Positions 1 through 5,296 of a DNA stretch of 5,296 nt are shown here, piece after piece. The stretch covers positions 1 through 5,296 of the forward strand of contig CATYWI010000121.1 in assembly GCA_958414155.1 (NCBI GenBank). Reading direction: 5' to 3'. The notes under the pieces were generated by a model, which was given only the letters and a program-made list of their open reading frames with translations, had not been told where the DNA came from and did no database searches. Numbering within the stretch: position 1 is the stretch's first letter; the number at the start of each line of letters is the position of its first letter. This stretch comes from an uncultured Anaerotruncus sp. Its GTDB lineage: Bacteria; Bacillota_A; Clostridia; Oscillospirales; CAG-272. Made by a program: the position numbers and the translations under genes.

Positions 1-25
1 TGAAAAACTCAAATTGAGTTTTTCA
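1..25 (-). terminator. Perfect inverted repeat, probable rho-independent terminator
   Basis: Two perfect 12-base arms, TGAAAAACTCAA (1-12) and its complement (14-25), are separated by one base; a realistic hairpin is ten base pairs with a five-base loop. On the minus transcript the distal arm contains GAGTTTTT, giving a U-run, and the symmetry gives the same on the plus strand, so it may act in both directions. It lies 45 bases after the cysteine desulfurase stop (70). The stem is A/T-rich, so it may be weak alone, but two GC-rich hairpins precede it. The window edge cuts the context, so a longer arm or T-tail cannot be excluded. Confidence 0.65.
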
Positions 26-26
26 A

Positions 27-43
27 CGCCACCTTTTGGGGCG
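27..43 (-). other. GC-rich stem-loop between two other hairpins
   Basis: On the minus strand CGCCCC (43-38) can pair with GGTGGCG (33-27) across an AAAA loop, giving six base pairs with one bulged base. It is separated by one base from the A/T-rich hairpin at 1-25 and by two bases from the hairpin at 46-65. It is probably part of the 3' end structure of the transcript. The fold is from hand pairing, not energy calculation. Confidence 0.5.
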
Positions 44-45
44 AT

Positions 46-65
46 CGGTGGCACTGTTGCCACCG
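46..65 (-). other. GC-rich stem-loop directly after the cysteine desulfurase stop codon
   Basis: CGGTGGCA (46-53) and TGCCACCG (58-65) form a perfect eight-base-pair stem with a four-base loop, starting four bases after the stop codon at 70-72. On the plus strand it is followed by TATTTT, so it resembles a terminator for transcription coming from the left. On the minus strand it is the first of three consecutive hairpins and could protect the mRNA 3' end or help polymerase pause. Confidence 0.6.
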
Positions 66-69
66 TATT

Positions 70-1245
70 TTATCTTCCCGCGCGTACAAGTCTGCCAATG
101 CCTTCGCGCAGTGCGTCGGCGAGGCGGTCGATGTCGTCAGTGGTATTCTGCGAGCCGAAGCTCACACGGAGCGTGCGGTCGGCATCGGTCGGAGACAGTC
201 CAAAGGCAAGCAGTGTGCCGCTTGGTCCGTGTGCGTGCGATGAGCACGCCGAGCCTGCGGAGACGCAAATGCCCTTGTCCGAGAGAAAATGCAACATCGT
301 TTCACTGCGTATCCCCGGCAGGGTAAGGCTCACTATGTGCCCGGCGGCATTTTGCGGTAGGTTGAGCCGCACGCCGGCAGCCGGAAGCACGTCCAGCGCA
401 TGGCGGTAAAGCTCATCCATATGAGTTACGTCGCGCGCGGCGTTTTCACGCGCCTCGGCGCACGCGCGGGCAAAGCCTGCTATGCCGATAAGATTTTCCG
501 TTCCTGAGCGCAAGCCTTCCTCCTGACCGCCGCCGTAAATTACGGGAGCAAGGCGCTTTGCGCGTATCATCCCGGGCGCGACGCAAAGTGCGCCGACGCC
601 CTTCGGTCCGTGTATTTTATGTGCGCTGACGCTCACAAGGTCGGCATCAAGACTTACCGGTGTGAATTTTACCCGCATAAAGCCCTGTACCGCGTCGCAG
701 TGCGTGACAATTTCGGGGTTCTTTTTGTGTGCCATGCGGAAAGCACGCTCCACATCGTACCGTGCGCCGGTCTCGTTGTTTACAAGCATGAGCGACAGGA
801 TCAGCGCGCCGCGGTCAAGCTCTTCTTCAAGCGCCTCCATGTCGAGCGCGCCGCCGCGTGTGGGAATCTTCACTACCTCAAAACCCTCGGCGGTAAGCGA
901 TGCGGCGGTGTTGGCGACAGACGGATGCTCCGAGTCGGTGGTGATGATCCGGTTGGATATCCGCCGCTTTTTTGCCAGTGCCGTGCCGCGCAGGGCGAGA
1001 TTGTTCGCCTCCGAGCCGGAGGCGGTGAATATGATATGATAGTCATCCGAACGGCGCAGTCCGAAGGCGGCGGCGATCTCGGCGCGGCATGTGCGGAGCA
1101 GCGCCGCGCTCTCAAGTCCCGCCGCGTGTACCGATGAAGGATTTCCGTAACAGCGCGCTGCGTCCGTCATTGCGACGATAACGCCCTCTGACGGTGCGGT
1201 GGTGGCGCTGTTGTCAAGATATATCATGTTGTCGTTTGTATTCAT
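70..1245 (-). CDS. Cysteine desulfurase, NifS/IscS family (class V aminotransferase fold)
   Basis: A 391-residue PLP enzyme predicted to take sulfur from L-cysteine as an enzyme persulfide, releasing alanine and feeding Fe-S cluster assembly, thiolated tRNA or other sulfur acceptors in the cytoplasm. All key blocks of the NifS/IscS type are visible: IYLDNSATT near the N-terminus, GNPSSVH (34-40), TASGSEANNLAL (74-85), SEHPSV with His107, VNNETG with Asn157, CDAVQG with Asp184 and Gln187, SVSAHKIHGPKGVG with the Schiff-base Lys210, GLRSGTEN (245-251) and SAGSACSS with the catalytic Cys334. The motif style argues against SufS/CsdA. Which partner it serves (an IscU-like scaffold or ThiI) cannot be told, because the downstream neighbour is outside the window. 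The ATG at 1245 overlaps the lipoprotein stop by one base (TAATG) and has no good Shine-Dalgarno; the ATG seven codons in (just before IYLDNSATT) is a possible alternative start. Confidence 0.95.
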   Translation of the reverse strand: MNTNDNMIYLDNSATTAPSEGVIVAMTDAARCYGNPSSVHAAGLESAALLRTCRAEIAAAFGLRRSDDYHIIFTASGSEANNLALRGTALAKKRRISNRIITTDSEHPSVANTAASLTAEGFEVVKIPTRGGALDMEALEEELDRGALILSLMLVNNETGARYDVERAFRMAHKKNPEIVTHCDAVQGFMRVKFTPVSLDADLVSVSAHKIHGPKGVGALCVAPGMIRAKRLAPVIYGGGQEEGLRSGTENLIGIAGFARACAEARENAARDVTHMDELYRHALDVLPAAGVRLNLPQNAAGHIVSLTLPGIRSETMLHFLSDKGICVSAGSACSSHAHGPSGTLLAFGLSPTDADRTLRVSFGSQNTTDDIDRLADALREGIGRLVRAGR

Positions 1246-1769
1246 TATTTGAATCTGATCTTTGAAACTATGTTGTCAACATCCGCCGTGTGCAGGTCAA
1301 AGCCATCGGGGGTCGATGTATAGGTGAAAACGTAAAAGAGGTTTTTGTATATCACAACGATCTGACGGTATTTGTATTCCGTTTCGCCGATCTTTGCGGT
1401 GTATTCAAAACATTTTCCGTTGCGCTCGCCTATAACGGCGTCGGTCACCTCACCTACCGGAGTATAGCTGTCAAAAAGCGCCGCAAGCTCCGCCTGGCAC
1501 TTTTTTACGTCAACGGTGGTGACATCCTCTGATACCATGCAGGTCATGCTGACATTGGAGCGGTCCTTATCCGAATAGTAAGCGGACGCGGCACCTGATG
1601 AGGTGTTTGTGACCCATGTCATCGGAACGAAAAGATAAAATGCTTCGGCGTCCGACGAAACTATCTTCATGCCGCTCGGCACTTCTGTCGCCGAGGTTTT
1701 ACAGCCCGCGAGAAGCACCACGGTCATGAGTGTGATGATTGCAAGAACTGCTGCTGTTATTTTCTTCAT
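1245..1769 (-). CDS. Small secreted lipoprotein with a PsbP/DUF1795-like domain
   Basis: A 174-residue protein starting MKKITAAVL, with a lysine-rich N-terminus, a hydrophobic segment (about residues 4-20) and a lipobox LAGC ending at Cys23. It is therefore expected to be exported, lipidated by Lgt, cleaved by signal peptidase II and anchored outside the cytoplasmic membrane. The mature part (about 35-174) has the pattern of small PsbP/DUF1795-like lipoproteins of Firmicutes: FYLFVPMTWV near the start, SNVSMTCMV in the middle, then YKYRQIVVIYKNLFYVFTYTS and a final helix-like stretch ending in KIRFK. No catalytic motif is visible. I chose this ATG because an AAGGAAG Shine-Dalgarno lies upstream and the signal peptide starts here; an in-frame ATG at 1805 would add 12 charged residues and overlap the upstream gene. 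Hand counts of four 60-base lines give about 45% G+C, lower than lines in murD and murI (62-65%). Function is unknown; the fold call is from pattern memory. Confidence 0.85.
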   Translation of the reverse strand: MKKITAAVLAIITLMTVVLLAGCKTSATEVPSGMKIVSSDAEAFYLFVPMTWVTNTSSGAASAYYSDKDRSNVSMTCMVSEDVTTVDVKKCQAELAALFDSYTPVGEVTDAVIGERNGKCFEYTAKIGETEYKYRQIVVIYKNLFYVFTYTSTPDGFDLHTADVDNIVSKIRFK

Positions 1770-1777
1770 TGATCTTT

Positions 1778-1784
1778 CTTCCTT
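1778..1784 (-). promoter_or_regulatory. Shine-Dalgarno site of the lipoprotein gene
   Basis: The minus strand reads AAGGAAG here, with ten bases between the AAGGA core and the ATG at 1769. It is the only clear Shine-Dalgarno sequence at any junction in the block. It decides the start of the lipoprotein in favour of 1769 over 1805. It also suggests that this gene is translated independently of the upstream PLP-enzyme gene, unlike murI, the PLP-enzyme gene and the cysteine desulfurase gene. Confidence 0.7.
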
Positions 1785-1792
1785 GTTGTGGA

Positions 1793-3037
1793 TTATTTTT
1801 TGCATTTCCCGACGGCTTCCGCCGCTTTTAGAATGCCGTATTTTCCGCTTTCATATGTCAGTCCGCCCTGGAGATATACCGTGTACGGATCGCGCAGGGG
1901 ACCGTCGCAGGAAAGCTCTATCGACGAGCCTTGAACAAATGCGCCCGCTGCCATTATTACCTCGTCGGAGTAGCCGGGCATTGCCCACGGTACCGGCTCA
2001 ACGTAGGCGTCTACCGGCGAGCCTGACTGTATACCGCGGCAGAAGGCGCAAAGCGCCTCGGGCGAATGTGTCACCACGGTCTGGATTATATCGGACCGGC
2101 GCTCATCCCACGCGGGAGAAGTCTCGTATCCGAGCTTTTCAAAAATGTATGCCGCGAGATGCATGGTCTTGAGCGCTCCCGCAACAGTGTGCGGGGCGTA
2201 AAAGAAGCCGCGGAAGAGATTTTTGTTCTGTCCCATAGTGCAGCCGACCTCAGCTCCGGTGCCGACCGTTGTAAGGCGATACGAGGCAAGTTCAACGGCG
2301 CGTGAGGTACCCGCTATGTAACCGCCGGTCTCAGCCATGCCTCCGCCGGGATTTTTAATGAGCGAGCCTATCAGCATATCGGCGCGCGGCTCTGCCGCGG
2401 TCGTGAATTCGCCGTAGCAGTTGTCAACAACTACCCATACATCCGGGTGAGCGGCTTTTACGGCATCGTAAAGAGCGCTTATCTCATCCGGCGTCAGTGT
2501 GCGGCGGTTGAGATAGCCCTTGGAACGCTGAATGAACACGACCTTTACTGTATGGTCGGCGTCGAGTCGGGCAAGAATACCGTCTTTATCGAGTCTGCCG
2601 TCCGCAGTCAGCTCATGCTGTGCGTATCCGACGCCGAAATCGGCAAGAGAGCCGTTGCCCGGCGTTCCGGAAATGCCTATGACCTCCTCAAGCGTGTCAT
2701 AGGGCTTTCCCGCGACCGAAAAAAGCGTGTCGCCGGGGCGCAGGAGGGCAAAAAGCCCGGTGGAGAGGGCGTGCGTGCCGTTTACAAAGTTGATGCGTAC
2801 AAGAGCCGCCTCGGTGCCGAAGACCTCGGCATACACACGGTCAAGCACCTCTCTGCCTTTGTCGTCGTAGCCGTAGCCGGAGGTTCCCGCAAAGCAGCCG
2901 TCGCTGACTTTGTTGTTTTCAAATGCCGCAAGCACGTCTGCGGTGCGGCGGTAGGAGTTTTCGTCTATTTCCGCAAATATGGGAGCCAGAGCATGCTCGG
3001 CTTCTGCGGCGAGAGCTTTGAGTTCAATGTTTTTCAT
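1793..3037 (-). CDS. PLP-dependent methionine gamma-lyase family protein (YnbB / 'aluminium resistance' type)
   Basis: This 414-residue protein matches the Met_gamma_lyase (Pfam PF06838) group of fold-type I PLP enzymes, often annotated as 'aluminium resistance protein' and represented by Bacillus subtilis YnbB. Visible blocks are GTSGYGYDDKGRE (51-63), RINFVNGTHALSTGLFALLRPGD (81-103), VVVDNCYGEF (202-211), where Asp205 should contact the pyridine nitrogen, SLIKNPGGGMAETGGYIAG (225-243), where Lys228 is the expected Schiff-base lysine, and a conserved-looking C-terminal LQGGLTYESGKYGI (389-402). Length is normal and no key residue is missing. The true substrate of the family is poorly defined: the name implies C-S cleavage of a methionine-like amino acid, but I cannot read specificity from the sequence. 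The start at 3037 lies two bases after the murI stop, without a clear Shine-Dalgarno site, which suggests coupled translation. Family identity is strong; biochemical function is inferred. Confidence 0.93.
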   Translation of the reverse strand: MKNIELKALAAEAEHALAPIFAEIDENSYRRTADVLAAFENNKVSDGCFAGTSGYGYDDKGREVLDRVYAEVFGTEAALVRINFVNGTHALSTGLFALLRPGDTLFSVAGKPYDTLEEVIGISGTPGNGSLADFGVGYAQHELTADGRLDKDGILARLDADHTVKVVFIQRSKGYLNRRTLTPDEISALYDAVKAAHPDVWVVVDNCYGEFTTAAEPRADMLIGSLIKNPGGGMAETGGYIAGTSRAVELASYRLTTVGTGAEVGCTMGQNKNLFRGFFYAPHTVAGALKTMHLAAYIFEKLGYETSPAWDERRSDIIQTVVTHSPEALCAFCRGIQSGSPVDAYVEPVPWAMPGYSDEVIMAAGAFVQGSSIELSCDGPLRDPYTVYLQGGLTYESGKYGILKAAEAVGKCKK

Positions 3038-3039
3038 CT

Positions 3040-3843
3040 TTAAATACCGTTGTCCGTTGTTTTTTTATTGTCCAAGACTATGCGTGACCAGAATCCGCAT
3101 AGCCGCGCTGTATCCTTGCTTGATATGAGTGTCACTTTGCCGTGCTTGTCCGCAGGCGCGCACATACCGACCTCGAAAAGCCGCCTTTGCACCTGCCTCG
3201 CCGTGCCTGCGGCGCCGTCAAAGATCGGAATATCGCTTCCCACAGCGTGTGCGATCTTATCCTTTATCAGCGGGTAATGTGTGCATCCGAGCACCACCGC
3301 GTCGAATTTACCGCGGTAAGGGGCGATGAGCGCGTCAAGAAAGCTGTCGAACACGTCGCTTGATGGCTCATTTTCCTCTATCATCGTTGCCAGCCCCGGG
3401 CATGGGACCGCTATCACCCCGGCGCCGCCGCACCGTGTGTTCACAAGTGCGGAAAAGCGTTTTTCGGCTACCGTTACCGGTGTGGCGAGAGCAAGTATCC
3501 GCCTATATCCCGCATCGGCGGCGAGCTTCAGCGCCGGTTCCGTGCCTATTACAGGTATATCCGGATAGGCGGCGCGTAGCGCGTCTACCGCCGCCGCCGT
3601 TGCCGTGTTGCAGGCAACGGTCAGGGCTTTCACGCCCATCTTGGTAAGTTGACCGGCAACGCCGAGCGCTATCTCGCGCACCTCGCCGTGCGTGTGTGCT
3701 CCGTATGGGGCGTTTGCCTCATCTCCGAAGTAGATCATATCCTCGTTCGGCATCAGCCTCGTCATTTCGCGAAGGACGGTCAGCCCGCCCACGCCGGAGT
3801 CGAATACGCCTATCGGGGAGCTTGCGTTTATATTGTTTTTCAT
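3040..3843 (-). CDS. murI: Glutamate racemase MurI
   Basis: MurI is a cofactor-independent cytoplasmic racemase that converts L-glutamate to D-glutamate, the substrate of the MurD encoded directly upstream. The protein is 267 residues, normal for the family. It starts with the signature IGVFDSGVGGLTVLRE (Asp15, Ser16). The two catalytic cysteines, which act as the acid/base pair, are both present: Cys78 in VACNTAT and Cys187 in LGCTHYPL, with His189 beside the latter. Other family blocks are YFGDEANAPYG (38-48), GTEPALKLA (100-108) and ATPVTVAEKRF (120-130). The start at 3843 is placed by the MKNNINASSPIGVFDSG N-terminus and by the junction TAA-GCC-ATG with murD. No clear Shine-Dalgarno site precedes it, so translation is probably coupled to murD. 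The last codons carry an A7 tract and a 7-bp tandem repeat, described in the findings. The family assignment is secure; a moonlighting role (for example gyrase inhibition, known for some MurI proteins) cannot be judged. Confidence 0.97.
   Translation of the reverse strand: MKNNINASSPIGVFDSGVGGLTVLREMTRLMPNEDMIYFGDEANAPYGAHTHGEVREIALGVAGQLTKMGVKALTVACNTATAAAVDALRAAYPDIPVIGTEPALKLAADAGYRRILALATPVTVAEKRFSALVNTRCGGAGVIAVPCPGLATMIEENEPSSDVFDSFLDALIAPYRGKFDAVVLGCTHYPLIKDKIAHAVGSDIPIFDGAAGTARQVQRRLFEVGMCAPADKHGKVTLISSKDTARLCGFWSRIVLDNKKTTDNGI
3047..3060 (-). repeat. 7-bp direct tandem repeat at the murI 3' end
   Basis: Two exact adjacent copies of ACAACGG (minus strand) encode part of the C-terminal TTDNG of MurI. 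The unit is not a multiple of three, so gain or loss of one copy would shift the frame and change the last residues. Confidence 0.6.
3060..3066 (-). other. A7 tract in the last codons of murI
   Basis: Seven consecutive adenines on the minus strand span two lysine codons and the first base of the next codon, ten codons or fewer before the murI stop. The frame one base back is open through the stop and runs in frame into the ATG of the next gene. Whether it slips is unknown; it is listed because it is the only possible recoding site noticed at a gene junction. Confidence 0.35.
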
Positions 3844-3846
3844 GGC

Positions 3847-5296
3847 TTATACGAGCTTTTTAACATATTCGCGGAAGGCATCTCCGCGCTCCTCAAAATT
3901 GCGGAATCGGTCAAAACTCGTGCAGGAGGGCGAAAGCACAACAGCCGAGCCGGGGCGGGCAAGCCCGCGCGCACGGTCGATCGCGGCAAAAAAGTCGTCC
4001 TCATAAGCAATGGGGAGACTGTCGGAGCCGCGCCGCGCTGCCTCGGCTTCAAGTGCGCGGCGGATCACCGGCATCGCCTCGCCGGACACCACCACGCCGC
4101 CCGCACGGTCGTAAAGCGCACGTGCAAGACTGTCAAACGGCACGTGCTTGTCGCGTCCGCAAAGGATAAAGACCGGGCGGCAGTCAAACACCGAAAGCGC
4201 CGCCTCGGTGCGCGTGGGGGTCGAGTCTATCGAGCTGTTGTAATATTTTACTCCGTCAAGCTCGCGCACGAATTCGATGCGGTGGGGAACACCGCCGAAG
4301 GTGCGTGCGACCTCTGCAAGATCATCGCGCGCGATAAGCCCGCGTGTGAGGGCGGCGGCAGTCATGTAATTTTCAACGTTGTGCAGTCCGGGCAGCTTTA
4401 TATCCGTGCGGAGAAGAAGCTCCTCCTCACTGTGTCCGTCCGAAAATACTATCGAGTTTCCGCGCAGAAATATGGCGTTCGCGCGTCCGCGACGGTTGGC
4501 GGGAACTGTCTCATCGTATGACGCGGTGTGTGCCGAGAAAAATGTTACCGCGCCTCGGCGTTCGGGATATGCATCGGCTGCCGCAGCTGCGTCCGCGCTT
4601 TTGGCGTTGAGAACAACAAGCTCTGTGTCATTACCCATCACATTGTATTTTGCGCGGATATACTCGTCCATTCCGGTATGCCAATTGAGATGGTTGGGGG
4701 TGATGTTGGTTATTGCCGCGCGGCTCGCCATGCCGCGCATGGTCATAAGCTGAAAGCTGGAAAGCTCAAGCACGGCATAGTCGCTGGGCTTCATTTCGTC
4801 TACGCGGTCGAGCAGAGGAGTTCCAATGTTTCCGCCGACATAAACATGCCCTCCGTTGCGCTTTGCCGCCGATGAGAGCAGTAGATATGTCAGCGTCGTC
4901 GTTGTGGTTTTGCCGTCGCTGCCGGTCACGGCGATCACCGTAGCGGGAGTCGCATCGCAGAACCATTCCATCTCCGATGTGAGAAAGGCGCCGCGCCGCA
5001 CGGCTTCTGGGATATCTCCGGCGTCGGGGCGTATACCGGGCGAGCGGAAGATAACGGCGTTTTCAATGCCTTCGCGGCAAAGTCCGCGCGTAGGGTCGGC
5101 ACCGCATATCAGCTCTGCGCCGGAAGCCGCAAGCTCTGCGGCTGCGGGACCGAGCGCGGCCGGCTCCTTTGAGTCTCTTATTTCAAGTCTTGCGCCGCGC
5201 ACGGCAAGCATGCGCGCAAGCGGCAGGTTGGATACGCCCAGTCCGAGGATGACGGCGCGTCCGCGCCCGTTACCGAACAGGCGGCGCTCTGTTTCA
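3847..5296 (-). CDS. murD: UDP-N-acetylmuramoylalanine--D-glutamate ligase MurD (5' end off the window)
   Basis: MurD is the cytoplasmic ATP-dependent ligase that adds D-glutamate to UDP-MurNAc-L-alanine in peptidoglycan precursor synthesis. The first ATG inside the window (5211) is not the start: the frame stays open to the right edge and encodes the N-terminal nucleotide-fold motif GLGVSNLPLAR just before it. 482 residues are visible, so the true start lies just outside. In visible-fragment numbering, the Mur ligase P-loop GSDGKTTT spans about 125-132 (Lys129); ELSSFQ contains Glu177; TPNHLNWH contains His202; YIRAK contains Lys216, the position of the carbamylated lysine of the family; LPGLHNVEN is near 302-310; HRIEFVRELDGVKYYN starts near 338; GRDKHVPFD near 380 holds the lysine expected to contact D-glutamate; and the C-terminal signature SPSCTSFDRFRNFEERG is at about 456-472. 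The three Mur domains are complete apart from the extreme N-terminus. murI follows after three bases. Identity is very secure. Confidence 0.97.
   Translation of the reverse strand, partial: ETERRLFGNGRGRAVILGLGVSNLPLARMLAVRGARLEIRDSKEPAALGPAAAELAASGAELICGADPTRGLCREGIENAVIFRSPGIRPDAGDIPEAVRRGAFLTSEMEWFCDATPATVIAVTGSDGKTTTTTLTYLLLSSAAKRNGGHVYVGGNIGTPLLDRVDEMKPSDYAVLELSSFQLMTMRGMASRAAITNITPNHLNWHTGMDEYIRAKYNVMGNDTELVVLNAKSADAAAAADAYPERRGAVTFFSAHTASYDETVPANRRGRANAIFLRGNSIVFSDGHSEEELLLRTDIKLPGLHNVENYMTAAALTRGLIARDDLAEVARTFGGVPHRIEFVRELDGVKYYNSSIDSTPTRTEAALSVFDCRPVFILCGRDKHVPFDSLARALYDRAGGVVVSGEAMPVIRRALEAEAARRGSDSLPIAYEDDFFAAIDRARGLARPGSAVVLSPSCTSFDRFRNFEERGDAFREYVKKLV

Noticed and set aside
610..1137. 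Plus-strand open frames of 125-175 codons inside the cysteine desulfurase gene
   Set aside because: They are shadows of a gene with every catalytic motif intact; no ribosome site or family pattern supports them.
1770..1792. A terminator or promoter between the PLP-enzyme and lipoprotein genes
   Set aside because: The 23-base gap holds only the Shine-Dalgarno region; no hairpin or room for -35/-10 boxes outside the coding sequence.
1770..1805. Upstream start for the lipoprotein at 1805
   Set aside because: It would put 12 charged residues before the signal peptide, overlaps the previous stop and lacks a ribosome site; the ATG at 1769 has AAGGAAG upstream.
1669..2172. A 167-codon plus-strand open frame spanning the lipoprotein / PLP-enzyme junction
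   Set aside because: It is Arg/Ser/Pro-rich, crosses two real genes and has no coding character of its own.
2447..3043. A 198-codon plus-strand open frame opposite the Met_gamma_lyase-family gene
   Set aside because: Antisense to a well-supported gene, with low-complexity Val/Gly/Lys-rich composition and no domain signal.
3649..4521. A 290-codon plus-strand open frame antisense to murD and murI
   Set aside because: It has no recognisable domain, spans two certain genes on the other strand, and is explained by the codon bias of a G+C-rich sequence.
5209..5211. The ATG at 5211 as the murD start
   Set aside because: The frame continues to the window edge and encodes the conserved GLGVSNLPLAR nucleotide-fold motif, which MurD needs.
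1..5296. CRISPR array, insertion sequence, tRNA, rRNA or phage module
   Set aside because: No spaced repeats, transposase or integrase motifs, cloverleaf-like segments or rRNA signature stretches were seen; the window is almost wholly filled by five housekeeping-type genes.

Overview
The window reads as one tightly packed, single-direction gene block from the minus strand of a bacterial chromosome. Five protein genes follow one another with junctions of -1 to +23 bases, and no stretch above about 70 bases lacks a gene. The likely source is a Gram-positive anaerobe of the class Clostridia, perhaps an uncultured gut Oscillospirales-type lineage. The reasons are the MurD sequence style (N-terminal GLGVSNLPLAR; NSSIDSTPTRT in place of the proteobacterial form), a YnbB-type 'methionine gamma-lyase / aluminium resistance' PLP protein, a PsbP-like lipoprotein of clostridial style, and fairly high G+C. 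The placement is an inference; there is no rRNA or other phylogenetic marker.

Layout in transcription order (right to left): murD (5' end beyond the right edge, stop at 3847), murI (3843-3040), a Met_gamma_lyase-family PLP enzyme (3037-1793), a small secreted lipoprotein (1769-1245) and a NifS/IscS-type cysteine desulfurase (1245-70). Bases 1-65 hold three back-to-back hairpins that probably end the transcript.

Two functional themes are joined. MurI makes D-glutamate, and MurD attaches D-glutamate to UDP-MurNAc-L-Ala, so the first two genes are consecutive steps of peptidoglycan precursor synthesis. The third and fifth genes encode PLP enzymes of families that act on sulfur amino acids (C-S chemistry on methionine/cysteine-like substrates, and sulfur mobilisation from cysteine). 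The lipoprotein between them has no assignable role.

I see no mobile element, CRISPR array, tRNA, rRNA or obviously new multi-gene system. The points most worth a second look are the triple-hairpin array at the left edge, an A7 tract near the murI stop from which a -1 slip would run in frame into the next gene, the fact that murI lies in the same frame as murD with only a stop plus one codon between them, and the lack of Shine-Dalgarno sites at three of the four internal junctions.
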